This document shows, in pieces, positions 18,321 to 26,591 of a DNA stretch of 64,000 nucleotides. How positions within the stretch are numbered: the first letter of the stretch is position 1; the number at the start of each line of letters is the position of its first letter. Position numbers and translations under genes: made by a program. The DNA is from Acinetobacter sp. ANC 3903 (lineage in GTDB: Bacteria > Pseudomonadota > Gammaproteobacteria > Pseudomonadales > Moraxellaceae): the NCBI RefSeq assembly GCF_002135315.1, contig NZ_NEGA01000010.1, forward strand, positions 62,001 through 126,000. Direction: 5' to 3'. The notes beneath the pieces were generated by a model. That model searched no databases. It saw only the letters and a list, made by a program, of their open reading frames with translations, and was not told where the DNA came from.

Positions 18321-19205
18321 ATGGCTGTTTTTCATCGCATAGACATCAACTTATATCCCTTATTTATTGCTGTTTATGAACAAAAAAGCATTTCCAAGGC
18401 TGCGCAGATTTTGTGTATTAGCCAATCTGCTGCCAGCCATGCCCTCCAGCGTTTAAGACAGCACTTACAGGATGACTTGTTTGCACGTGCTGGCAGTAAA
18501 ATGTTGCCTACACCTTTTGCCGAGCAGATTTATCCGGTCGTTAAAAATGCACTGGTTGCCATTCAAAATATATCCATACAAAAACAAAGTTTTGATCCCA
18601 GCATGGTGCAAAGCCTAAAAATTACAGTACATGATGAAATTGAACCGATGATTTTTCCCAAACTGGTTCAGCACTTCCAAAGACTGGATCTGGATATTCA
18701 ATTTTTCAGTAGCAAACTCGACCGTAAAAGCATTGTGACTGACCTTGCTACCCAGCAAATAGATTTTGTCATTGATCTGGAGCAAAATTTTGGTGAAAAA
18801 ATTCAATTCCAAAAACTCGTGCAAGACCATTTTGTGGTATGTACCCAGCAGCAAAATATGAATGAACAAATCTATCTCGCCTCGTCGCATATTGGCGTTT
18901 CATCACGGCGTACTGGTGTTTTAGTTGAAGATATTTATTTAAACCGTCAACAACTGTCACGACAGATTTCTTTACGCTGCCAGCACTATTCAACTGCTTT
19001 ACAGATTTTGCTGCAAAATCCAAAATCGGTTTTAACTATTCCTCAAAATTTGCTGACTCATTTGCAAGTTTCTCCAGCATTAAATATTTTCCCGGTGCCT
19101 GTAGACATGCCGCTTATTTATTTGGGAATGTATTGGCATAAAGATTTGAAAGAAAATTCACGGCATCATTTTTTGCGAAGCGAAATTTCTAAAATTTTTA
19201 CTTAG
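18321..19205 (+). CDS. LysR-family transcriptional regulator
   Basis: A 294-residue LysR regulator. The N-terminal helix-turn-helix (about residues 8-66) includes SISKAAQILCISQSAASHALQRLR. A periplasmic-binding-protein-like effector domain follows. I start at the ATG giving MAVFHRIDINLYPLF, the usual position before the DNA-binding helix; the frame is open from 18288 with another ATG. It is divergent from the acyl-CoA dehydrogenase operon, separated by about 125 bases, so it likely controls that operon. Its stop codon lies within the first of three copies of a 12-base repeat (19201-19338). Confidence 0.85.
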   Translation: MAVFHRIDINLYPLFIAVYEQKSISKAAQILCISQSAASHALQRLRQHLQDDLFARAGSKMLPTPFAEQIYPVVKNALVAIQNISIQKQSFDPSMVQSLKITVHDEIEPMIFPKLVQHFQRLDLDIQFFSSKLDRKSIVTDLATQQIDFVIDLEQNFGEKIQFQKLVQDHFVVCTQQQNMNEQIYLASSHIGVSSRRTGVLVEDIYLNRQQLSRQISLRCQHYSTALQILLQNPKSVLTIPQNLLTHLQVSPALNIFPVPVDMPLIYLGMYWHKDLKENSRHHFLRSEISKIFT

Positions 19206-19338
19206 GCTATTTTATAGTTGGGTAATTAACTTGCTTAGGCTATTTGAACGTGAAATCAATATATGTCATTTCTAAAAAAGGGTCTTGTTATAGCTTAGCT
19301 TCCGCATGAAAAAAACATAGAATCTACTTAGGCTATTT
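19201..19338 (+). repeat. Three copies of CTTAGGCTATTT downstream of the LysR gene
   Basis: Exact 12-base copies lie at 19201-19212, 19234-19245 and 19327-19338. A fourth exact copy is at 42897-42908, upstream of the YbaK gene. The bases after copies two and three are also similar, with an A+T-rich block ending in TATGTCATTT or TATGTTATTT. The surrounding 360-base gap (19206-19565) has no convincing coding frame. Confidence 0.6.
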
Positions 19339-19565
19339 ACATTATCTTTGGCATGGAAAATTGATCTATGTTATTTGTGATTCAAATATAAGCTATTGCC
19401 GAATAAATAAACGAAATGCTGAATTGGTAAGGGATTGAGTGCTATTTGGTTATTTATTCAGCCCTTAATTTATGCCAATTCACTTAAACTTGACCTCCAT
19501 ATTTTTCTCATTTTTATAGATAAATTGGCGCTGAAATTTCCGGCTCATTTATCCAAAATTTTTCT

Positions 19566-20120
19566 ATGTTAGCAAATCTCTCCCCTTTCTGGCTCATTGT
19601 ATTGGGCATGCTACTGTGTGCGATTTTATTTCTTGTTTTTCGAAAAATTAACCTGTATTTGACCCAACTTTTTAAACCCTTCAAAAAAGGGAAAAAATAC
19701 TGGTGTAAAGTCATTGCTGTCAGTGATGGTGATACCCTGACCTGCACACGTTTTAACTTACGACGTTCAAAAACCAAACTTCGCTTTGCCTATATCGATG
19801 CCCCAGAATCGACACAAACTTATGGCAAGGAATCACAGCATCTGGTTAAAAAGATGGTCTATTACAAACTGGTCCGTGTCGAGATTACCGATGTCGATCG
19901 TTATGGCCGCTGCGTTGGGGTGATTTATCGTTTTAGACGCAATATCAATCAGGAACTGGTCAAACGTGGTGCTGCCTGGGTATACGAGGAATATATTAAA
20001 AATCCGACTCAAAAACAAAAATGGCTGGCGCTACAAAACCAGGCCAAAAAGCAGAAAAAAGGCTTATGGAAAAATTCACATCCGGTACGTCCCAGAGTTT
20101 ATCGTAAGCAAAATAAATAG
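19566..20120 (+). CDS. Membrane-anchored thermonuclease (SNase) family protein
   Basis: A 184-residue protein with one N-terminal membrane helix (residues 8-27) and a staphylococcal nuclease-like domain. Domain landmarks are AVSDGDTLTC near the first strand, LRFAYIDAPES with the conserved Asp and Arg area, YGKESQHLVKKMV, DVDRYGRCVGVIY and NQELVKRGAAWVY. These match the catalytic Arg/Glu and Ca-binding regions of SNase relatives. It probably cleaves nucleic acid at or outside the inner membrane. The C-terminus is Lys-rich. It stands alone between the LysR gene and the convergent bd oxidase operon. Confidence 0.82.
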   Translation: MLANLSPFWLIVLGMLLCAILFLVFRKINLYLTQLFKPFKKGKKYWCKVIAVSDGDTLTCTRFNLRRSKTKLRFAYIDAPESTQTYGKESQHLVKKMVYYKLVRVEITDVDRYGRCVGVIYRFRRNINQELVKRGAAWVYEEYIKNPTQKQKWLALQNQAKKQKKGLWKNSHPVRPRVYRKQNK

Positions 20121-20198
20121 CATTCAAGTATAGAAAAACAATGACGTTAAAAAGGGAGTTGAGTGAGTATGATCACATCAAATTTTCTCTATAAAAAT

Positions 20199-20227
20199 AA
20201 AGTGGCCTGTTTTAAGCTGGCCACTTT
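20199..20227 (-). terminator. Terminator of the cytochrome bd operon
   Basis: AAAGTGGCC and GGCCACTTT form a 9-bp stem with an 11-base loop. It lies 19 bases past the last small gene of the operon and is followed on the minus strand by a U-rich tract. Confidence 0.8.
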
Positions 20228-20245
20228 AATAGCTATTTTTGAGAG

Positions 20246-20359
20246 TTAAAGATAATAAGCCAATTGAACCAGCAGCCGGAATACCCCGACAATAAGGGCT
20301 AAAGCAAAAAATCCACCCAGCCATAACACAATAAACCACTGCGTTTGTGAAAGTTTCAT
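20246..20359 (-). CDS. Small membrane subunit of cytochrome bd oxidase (CydX/DUF2474-like)
   Basis: A 37-residue single-helix protein starting MKLSQTQWFIVLWLGG and ending in LAYYL. It begins 9 bases after the cydB stop, with an AGGAAG ribosome site 4 bases before the ATG. Position, size and the W-F-x-x-W-L-G helix pattern match the third subunits (CydX, or the DUF2474 proteins of short-loop CIO-type oxidases) that stabilise the CydAB complex in the inner membrane. It is too short for ordinary gene callers and may be missing from automated annotation. The choice between CydX and DUF2474 is uncertain. Confidence 0.85.
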   Translation of the reverse strand: MKLSQTQWFIVLWLGGFFALALIVGVFRLLVQLAYYL

Positions 20360-20368
20360 TATTACTTC

Positions 20369-21373
20369 CTAATGATAGCCTTTATCACCAATACGTACTT
20401 TGTCGCGGAAGACCCAGTAAGACAACCCTGTATAAATAATAATGATTGGAATCAATAGCAATGCACCAATCAGGGTAAATAACTGACTACTTTGAGGTGC
20501 TGCTGCCTCCCAAATAGTGACTGAACGCGGAATGATATAAGGCCATAAACTGATCAGAAATCCAGTATAGGCCAGGAAAACCAGTGCCAAAGTATAAACA
20601 AATGGACTCAGTTCCTTACGTTGCTTGCAGGCACGTAACGCCAGGTAGGTAAATACTAAAACCAGAATGGGAACCGGACTGAAATAGGTAAGCTGAGGCT
20701 GGCTAAACCAGCGTTCAGCAATTGCAGGATGGGCCAAAGGCGTATAAATACTGACGCAACCGAAAATGATGAATAAGGCAATAATCAACTTTGGCATGAG
20801 CTGAAACATTCGATTTTGTAAGTCTGCATCTGTTTTAAAAATGAGCCAGCCACAGCCCAAAGTGGCATACAGCACCACCACTCCAACCCCAGTAAAAACC
20901 GAAAATGGCGTGAGCCAATCTAAACCGCCTCCAGTGTAAACCCCATTGGTGGTTTTAATGCCTTGAATATAGGCTCCCAGAATGATGCCCTGGAAAAATC
21001 CGGTCAGAATAGAGCCCCCTATAAAGGCCATATCCCAAAGATGGCGGTTACGTCTGGATTTAAAACGAAATTCGAAAGCTACTCCACGGAAAATAAGGGC
21101 AACAACCATCAAAATGATAGGCAGATATAGTGCAGAAAGTACCGTCGAATACACCAAAGGAAAAGCGGCAAATAGGCCTGCCCCGCCCAACACCATCCAG
21201 GTTTCATTGCCATCCCATACTGGAGCCACGGTATTCATCATCACGTCACGTTCTTGTTGCGGTTTAAAGAAAGGAAACAAGATGCCGATACCTAAGTCAA
21301 AGCCATCCAGTACCACATAAATCAGCACACCAACCGCAATAATTACAATCCAGATAAAAGATAAATCAATCAT
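20369..21373 (-). CDS. cydB: Cytochrome bd ubiquinol oxidase subunit II
   Basis: A 334-residue polytopic membrane protein with the N-terminal CydB signature LDGFDLGIGILFPF and the conserved WDGNETWMVLGGAGLFAAFP. It pairs with CydA to make a high-affinity, proton-non-pumping quinol oxidase in the inner membrane. Its start overlaps the cydA stop by 4 bases (ATGA). The small third subunit follows after 9 bases. About eight to nine hydrophobic helices can be counted, as expected. Confidence 0.93.
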   Translation of the reverse strand: MIDLSFIWIVIIAVGVLIYVVLDGFDLGIGILFPFFKPQQERDVMMNTVAPVWDGNETWMVLGGAGLFAAFPLVYSTVLSALYLPIILMVVALIFRGVAFEFRFKSRRNRHLWDMAFIGGSILTGFFQGIILGAYIQGIKTTNGVYTGGGLDWLTPFSVFTGVGVVVLYATLGCGWLIFKTDADLQNRMFQLMPKLIIALFIIFGCVSIYTPLAHPAIAERWFSQPQLTYFSPVPILVLVFTYLALRACKQRKELSPFVYTLALVFLAYTGFLISLWPYIIPRSVTIWEAAAPQSSQLFTLIGALLLIPIIIIYTGLSYWVFRDKVRIGDKGYH

Positions 21374-22809
21374 TTGTCATTCTCCTGGTGGTTGTCTAAA
21401 GGCTGACCATCCAGCTCTTCATCGGTACTGCCCAATGGACGATGTGAAGCTTGAATAACCTTCTCTTCACTATGCGGCATATAATGAACAAATTCCGGGC
21501 CTTTATGCATGATTCGGAGCATGTAATAGATGCCAACCCCGAACACTACGCAATACACCAGTACAAAGATAATCAGGGTTAATCCAACCTGTTCTGCCGA
21601 CACCGGGGACAGTGCATCTTTAGTCCTTAATACCCCATACACGACCCAAGGTTGACGTCCAACCTCTGTAGTAAACCAGCCAGCCAGCATGGCGATAAAA
21701 CCCGAAGGTCCCATTATCAAGGCAAAACGGTGAAACCCTGAACTTTCATAAAGACGACCAGTTTTTCTGAGCCATAAACCGACTAGCGCCAATAACAGCA
21801 TCAACACGCCCAAGCCCACCATGACCCGGAAACTCCAAAAAATAATGGGTGAGTTTGGACGGTCTTCAGGTGCAAATTCTTTCAAGCCCGGCACTTTACC
21901 GTTCATGGAATGGGTCAGGATCAGACTACCGGCATTGGGAATGGCCAATCCATAGCGGGTCTGCTCTGCCTGCATATCCGGAATACCAAACAGATACAGC
22001 GGCATGCCTTGGTTATGGTTGGTTTCCCAATGTCCTTCTATTGCGGCAATTTTTGCAGGTTGATGCTTTAAGGTATTAATACCATGCAGATCGCCAATCA
22101 GAACCTGCAAAGGGGTAAGCACCAATATCATCCATAAGGCCATGGAAAAAGAGGTTTTGACCATGGCATCACGGTGTCCTTTCAATAAGTGCCACGCTGC
22201 TGTACTTGCCACCAGCAAGGCAGAGACCAGAAATGCAGCCATTGCCATATGCGCCAAGCGATACGGGAAAGAAGGATTGAAAACAATGGCTAACCAGTCC
22301 TGCGGAACGATAATGCCATTTTCAATACTGAAACCTTGTGGTGTCTGCATCCAGCTATTGGATGAGAGAATCCAGAACATGGAAATACAGGTTCCGAGAG
22401 CCACCATGACCGTGGCAAAGAAATGTGCCCGAGGACCAACACGCCCCCAGCCAAACAGCATAATGCCCAGGAATCCGGCTTCAAGGAAGAATGCACTGAG
22501 CACCTCATAGGCTAGAAGTGGCCCGGTTACACTACCGGAGATGCGTGAAAATTCACTCCAGTTGGTTCCGAACTGGTAGCTCATGACCACACCGGAAACC
22601 ACGCCCATACCAAAGGCAATCGCAAATATTTTGACCCAAAACTTGAACAGGTCCTGATAGACCGGATCTTGAGTTCTTAGCCAGCGCCATTCTAAAACCG
22701 CCAGAAAGCTTGCCAGGCCAATGGAAATAGCCGGGAAAATAATATGAAAAGAGACAGTAAAAGCAAACTGAATACGTGCAAGCTCAAGTGCTGTTAATCC
22801 TAGATTCAT
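21370..22809 (-). CDS. cydA: Cytochrome bd ubiquinol oxidase subunit I (short Q-loop, CIO-like)
   Basis: A 479-residue haem-bearing subunit. Haem ligands are His22 (SFHIIFPAI) and the His in YRLAHMAMAAF near residue 189. The conserved glutamates lie in YEVLSAFFLEAGFLG, and GRQPWVVYGVLRT is present. At 479 residues it lacks the long Q-loop of E. coli CydA (about 520 residues) and resembles CioA of pseudomonads, the cyanide-insensitive type. It reduces oxygen with quinol and supports growth under low oxygen or nitric oxide, sulfide or cyanide stress. First gene of a three-gene operon; a MarR gene is divergent 283 bases away. Confidence 0.92.
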   Translation of the reverse strand: MNLGLTALELARIQFAFTVSFHIIFPAISIGLASFLAVLEWRWLRTQDPVYQDLFKFWVKIFAIAFGMGVVSGVVMSYQFGTNWSEFSRISGSVTGPLLAYEVLSAFFLEAGFLGIMLFGWGRVGPRAHFFATVMVALGTCISMFWILSSNSWMQTPQGFSIENGIIVPQDWLAIVFNPSFPYRLAHMAMAAFLVSALLVASTAAWHLLKGHRDAMVKTSFSMALWMILVLTPLQVLIGDLHGINTLKHQPAKIAAIEGHWETNHNQGMPLYLFGIPDMQAEQTRYGLAIPNAGSLILTHSMNGKVPGLKEFAPEDRPNSPIIFWSFRVMVGLGVLMLLLALVGLWLRKTGRLYESSGFHRFALIMGPSGFIAMLAGWFTTEVGRQPWVVYGVLRTKDALSPVSAEQVGLTLIIFVLVYCVVFGVGIYYMLRIMHKGPEFVHYMPHSEEKVIQASHRPLGSTDEELDGQPLDNHQENDK

Positions 22810-23071
22810 AACCTCACCTTTTTTAATTTATTCATCTGCTGATTGATCATGCAGATTTTTAGGGATGTCATTTTGTTGTTTTGAACAGTTTTTAGAATAC
22901 GCTTAAATTTTAAACAAAGTATGTTGCTTTAATATTTCCAGCCCAATTAACTAACCTGAAATAAAGCCTAACCTGCTAGCTTTCATTGACCTGTATTTTG
23001 ACCAGGAATCTTGATCCCGGCCTGATTTGAACTTGAACAATCATATAAAGAAGCATAAAATTGCAGATAGT

Positions 23072-23090
23072 TAGTTACCCTGGTTAACTA
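23072..23090. promoter_or_regulatory. Imperfect palindrome just before the marR start
   Basis: TAGTTACCCTGGTTAACTA has matching 6-base arms (TAGTTA/TAACTA) plus inner matches. It ends 2 bases before the MarR gene. This size and place fit a MarR autoregulatory operator, which would also control the coupled MFS gene. Confidence 0.45.
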
Positions 23091-23092
23091 TT

Positions 23093-23536
23093 ATGAATTC
23101 CTTACTCAGGTTCCGTCCCTCACTGCTGCGCTGCGCACGAATGATGAGTGATGAAATCAATACAATTTTACTTCCCTATCAGCTTAATTATTCCTTATGG
23201 CAAATCCTGTTTGTGATTCAGGAAAAGCATGGTTGTACCTCTATAGAAATGGCAGACTATTTAAATGTGTCCAAACCATCGATTGCCAAGCGTATACATG
23301 TGCTGATGCAAATGGGTGTTTTGAGCCAAATCGAAACTGAAGACAAACGTCAAAAAAAACTGATGCTGAGTGATCAAGGCATAGCGCTTTTTCAACAGTG
23401 TGCTGCCGAAATCGACAACTTTGAAAGACAGCTGATTCAAAACCTGGATCAGCAAGATATTCAACGCTCCATCAAGATTTTGCATGCCATCATAAATGAT
23501 CTTGAAATCAACAAAACAGGTGAACAGCATGAGTGA
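23093..23536 (+). CDS. MarR-family transcriptional regulator
   Basis: A 147-residue winged-helix regulator. The recognition region is YLNVSKPSIAKRIHVLMQMG, followed by the wing IETEDKRQKKLMLSDQG. It overlaps the MFS transporter gene by 8 bases, so the pair is translationally coupled. The classic arrangement is local repression of the transporter, relieved by a small-molecule ligand. The ATG has no strong ribosome site, which fits low expression. Confidence 0.88.
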   Translation: MNSLLRFRPSLLRCARMMSDEINTILLPYQLNYSLWQILFVIQEKHGCTSIEMADYLNVSKPSIAKRIHVLMQMGVLSQIETEDKRQKKLMLSDQGIALFQQCAAEIDNFERQLIQNLDQQDIQRSIKILHAIINDLEINKTGEQHE

Positions 23537-24734
23537 TAATGCCCCCTTATGGACAAGAAATTTTATTCTTGTCAGTTCCATTAACTTTCAGCTGGTACTG
23601 ACCTTTTATCTTCTTGTGGTGGTTATTGTCGGTTATGCCGTTGCTGAACTGGGTGCGACAACTGCTCAGGCAGGTCTAGTTTCCGGATTATTTATTGTTG
23701 GCACCCTGATTGGCCGTTTGCTTGTGGGTAAGTTTCTGGAACGTTTTGGCCACAAAACCACCATGATTGTAGGGTTAATTGGATTTCTGATTTTTTCCGG
23801 ATTCTATTTCATTCCCCTGAATGTCGCTGCCTTGCTGGGTGTACGTTTCATGCATGGTTTTATGATGGGCATGGCATCGACCGTATTGGGAACCATCATT
23901 GCCCAGATTTTACCGCCAACCCGTCGTGGTGAAGGTATTGGCTACTACAGCATGAGCAGTACTTTGGGTACCGCAATTGGCCCTTTTCTAGCTATCTGGA
24001 TGATGCTGCATGTCGGTTATAACGCGATTTTTGCCTTATCTACCTTCATTGCTATGTGCTGTTTAATTGTGGCATTGATGATTCAAGTTCCCAACTTACC
24101 ACAACATCCCAAAACAGTTGAAACTCAAGTCAGCGTAAAAAAACCAAGTTTTATTTCCCAGTTTATTGAAATGAAGGCCCTACCTATTTCAATCATTATG
24201 CTATTGGCATCGATTTGCTATTCGGGTGTGCTGTCCTTTATCAATTTCTATGCCAAAGAAATCGATCTGGTTGAAACCGCTTCTTTCTTCTTTTTGATGT
24301 ATGCCATTGCCATCTTGATATCACGACCATTTACTGGCCCGCTGATGGATCGTAAAGGTGAAAACATCATTATGTATCCGGCCTTTATTATCATGGCCAT
24401 TGCCCTGATTTTATTAAGTCAGGCACACAGTTCATTTATGCTGCTACTTTGTGCAGGCTTACTCGGTTTTGGCTATGGCAACATTCAGTCGGTTTGCCAA
24501 ACCGTGGCCGTGAAAAGTGCCAACATTGAACGGATGGGCTTTGCCACCTCAACATTTTTCATTTTCCTCGATGCAGGCCTAGGTTTTGGTCCTTATTTCA
24601 TTGGCCAGGCACTCGGCTATATTTCCTATTCACAGCTGTATTTTTATAGTGCTATGGCTGTATTGGCTTGTATCGTCATCTATTTTCTGTTGCATGGACG
24701 TACTGCAAGCAAACGTCAGCAGGCTTCTGCTTAA
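23529..24734 (+). CDS. MFS transporter (12-helix)
   Basis: A 401-residue major facilitator superfamily transporter with about 12 hydrophobic helices. The loop 2-3 motif is seen as GRLLVGKFLERFGHKTTM. The N-terminal half includes the RRGEGIGYYSMSSTLGTAIGP segment typical of drug and arabinose-type exporters (YfcJ/MdtG-like group). It probably exports a small toxic compound or sugar-like solute across the inner membrane. I start at the ATG at 23529 inside the end of the MarR gene (ATGAGTGA overlap). Confidence 0.85.
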   Translation: MSDNAPLWTRNFILVSSINFQLVLTFYLLVVVIVGYAVAELGATTAQAGLVSGLFIVGTLIGRLLVGKFLERFGHKTTMIVGLIGFLIFSGFYFIPLNVAALLGVRFMHGFMMGMASTVLGTIIAQILPPTRRGEGIGYYSMSSTLGTAIGPFLAIWMMLHVGYNAIFALSTFIAMCCLIVALMIQVPNLPQHPKTVETQVSVKKPSFISQFIEMKALPISIIMLLASICYSGVLSFINFYAKEIDLVETASFFFLMYAIAILISRPFTGPLMDRKGENIIMYPAFIIMAIALILLSQAHSSFMLLLCAGLLGFGYGNIQSVCQTVAVKSANIERMGFATSTFFIFLDAGLGFGPYFIGQALGYISYSQLYFYSAMAVLACIVIYFLLHGRTASKRQQASA

Positions 24735-24770
24735 AGCTTAAGTATCACATTCAATTTAAATCTGTAATTC

Positions 24771-24811
24771 AAACGGCGGCGTTACTCCAAGGAGTGAGCC
24801 GCGTTTTTTTA
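24771..24811 (+). terminator. Terminator after the MFS gene
   Basis: A long stem, AACGGCGGCgttACTCC paired with GGAGTgaGCCGCGTT around an AA loop and followed by seven T residues, 36 bases past the MFS stop. Confidence 0.85.
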
Positions 24812-24955
24812 TAAATAGCTGAAAGAAAAAGAAGTAATATTCGAAGATTATCTTCTAAAAAATTATCTGCTATAAAAAATAAACCACACCCTCCTTGAGC
24901 CAGCCATAAAATACGGTTTGATGACTCGGCGCAAGAAAGGATGCTGATCTAAAAA

Positions 24956-25558
24956 TTATTTAAACACTTTAAAACGGGCTGCATCATCCATATAGCCTTT
25001 GTCTTTGGCTTCACCTTCTACCGAACCAAACACGAGCTGGGCACGAAGTTTCCAGCTGGCAGGAATATCCCATTCTGCATGAACCTGTTCATCGACAATT
25101 GGGTTGTAATGCTGAAGTGAAGCACCCAAGCCATCGGTATGTAAGGCCGTCCAAGTGGCAAACTGAGCAATCGCGGTAGAATGTTCCGCCCAAACCGGGA
25201 AGTTATCGGCATATGACGGGAACTGCTCTTGCAAGCCTTGAATCACATCCATATCTTCAAAGAATAAAACCGTACCCACGCCCGCAGCAAAGCTGTCCAT
25301 TTTGGCAGTGGTTTTTGCTGCGCTTTCTTCGTCTTTTGCATAGGCCTTAAGTTGTTCTTTTACAAAGCCCCAAAATTTCTCATGCTGCTCATTAAACAAA
25401 ATCACTGCACGTGAAGATTGCGAGTTAAACGATGATGGACTTTGCTTAATGGCATGCTTGATCAAATCAGTTAAATATTCAGGACTTTGCTCTACATTTT
25501 TACCTATGGCATAAATGGTACGGCGTTTATTAATTAAATCTAAAAACTGATTCGACAT
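24956..25558 (-). CDS. Nitroreductase family oxidoreductase
   Basis: A 200-residue FMN-dependent nitroreductase of the NfnB/YdgI-like group. The N-terminal FMN-phosphate site RRTIYAIGKN, the central SPSSFNSQSSRAVIL and the QFATWTALHTDGLGASLQHYNP segment match. It likely reduces nitro groups, quinones or similar acceptors with NAD(P)H. The ATG at 25558 gives the standard family N-terminus MSNQFLDLINKRRT; the frame to 25636 adds 26 unlikely residues. It stands alone. Confidence 0.85.
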   Translation of the reverse strand: MSNQFLDLINKRRTIYAIGKNVEQSPEYLTDLIKHAIKQSPSSFNSQSSRAVILFNEQHEKFWGFVKEQLKAYAKDEESAAKTTAKMDSFAAGVGTVLFFEDMDVIQGLQEQFPSYADNFPVWAEHSTAIAQFATWTALHTDGLGASLQHYNPIVDEQVHAEWDIPASWKLRAQLVFGSVEGEAKDKGYMDDAARFKVFK

Positions 25559-25792
25559 TTGATGAAATCCTTTGATATTTCTTCGGGAAGATTTTAGACA
25601 AGCTGCCCACACTGTTAAGCAAATGTGAAATATCAACTTTTACAACAATGCAGACAAATACTTGCAGTGAGCCTACCATATGCAATAACTATTACAATTT
25701 CTAGTATATTTTATTGATAATTAAATCTTTAATTTTTTATATGCAAAGGTTTAGTTCCCTCAAAGCAGTTTTAAGATATTCTATCTTAATAA

Positions 25793-25821
25793 AAAAATCC
25801 CCCAATATTTGGAGGATTTTT
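25793..25821 (-). terminator. Terminator of the 163-residue hypothetical gene
   Basis: AAAAATCC and GGATTTTT arms with extra inner CC/GG pairing. U-rich on both strands. Confidence 0.7.
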
Positions 25822-25839
25822 ACTATATTTCAGCAAAGT

Positions 25840-26331
25840 TTAGAATTTAGCATTCAACACATTTTGCGGCACTTTATTCTTCCAGAGATCTCGTAAAGTT
25901 GGCAAATAGAATTTTTCACCAATTTCGACCAACTCGGCATCAATCAACGCATGAACTTCATGCATAAATAGATAATCAAGTTCAACTGTTTTCAATTTTG
26001 GATGATTTTTGGCAAAGGCTTTACGCTTTTGTTGTGCAGTTTTAACCAATTGATCTGCATAATTTTTATTTTTAAATTGGGAAATTGCATTTAAACGCAA
26101 TTCAATAATCCCCCAGCCACCCACCAATAATTTGAACAGTTCAAAATCTTCAGTGGTTGATTCCCAAGTCATTTCATCCAGATTTTCATCATTAGGAAGT
26201 ACCGGAAGTAGCAGCTCCATCACACTTGGGAAAATCTTCTTAAAATTCAAAATAAATTTAACAGGATGCTCACCCGGATAATCCTTGAATTGCACCTTTT
26301 TCTGAACATCTGTTAAATAAATATTGAGCAT
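25840..26331 (-). CDS. Hypothetical protein, 163 residues
   Basis: I do not recognise a family. The product is soluble-looking and Lys/Leu-rich, with a hydrophobic core stretch FELFKLLVGGWGIIELRLNAI and a charged helix around residues 95-115. A metal-binding look is given by ELDYLFMHEVHAL but no defined motif is met. I prefer the ATG at 26331 with CGGAAA upstream; ATG 26346 and TTG 26364 are alternatives. It ends at a good terminator and stands alone. Confidence 0.6.
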   Translation of the reverse strand: MLNIYLTDVQKKVQFKDYPGEHPVKFILNFKKIFPSVMELLLPVLPNDENLDEMTWESTTEDFELFKLLVGGWGIIELRLNAISQFKNKNYADQLVKTAQQKRKAFAKNHPKLKTVELDYLFMHEVHALIDAELVEIGEKFYLPTLRDLWKNKVPQNVLNAKF

Positions 26332-26591
26332 TGAAAATTTCCGCATGTAAGTTACTGTATTCAATAAGTTTAAAAATAGCCTATCAAAATTCTATCAAAA
26401 CTTTAGAAAAACAGTATTTTGAAGTGTTGCGTATTTTAGCAATTATGCCAATTTATTCAACGCTAAATTAAGCTTTATAAATCTCACTAATTGGGGACAT
26501 ACACTCTTATTTCGACATATAAATAACAAAGCTTAAGACAAAACAATCAAAACTTGGTTCTATTTCTATATTGGGCATACAATTAAAAAGC

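Noticed and set aside
22142..22510. Plus-strand 122-residue frame inside cydA
   Set aside because: Opposite strand of an intact haem-binding subunit; no domain.
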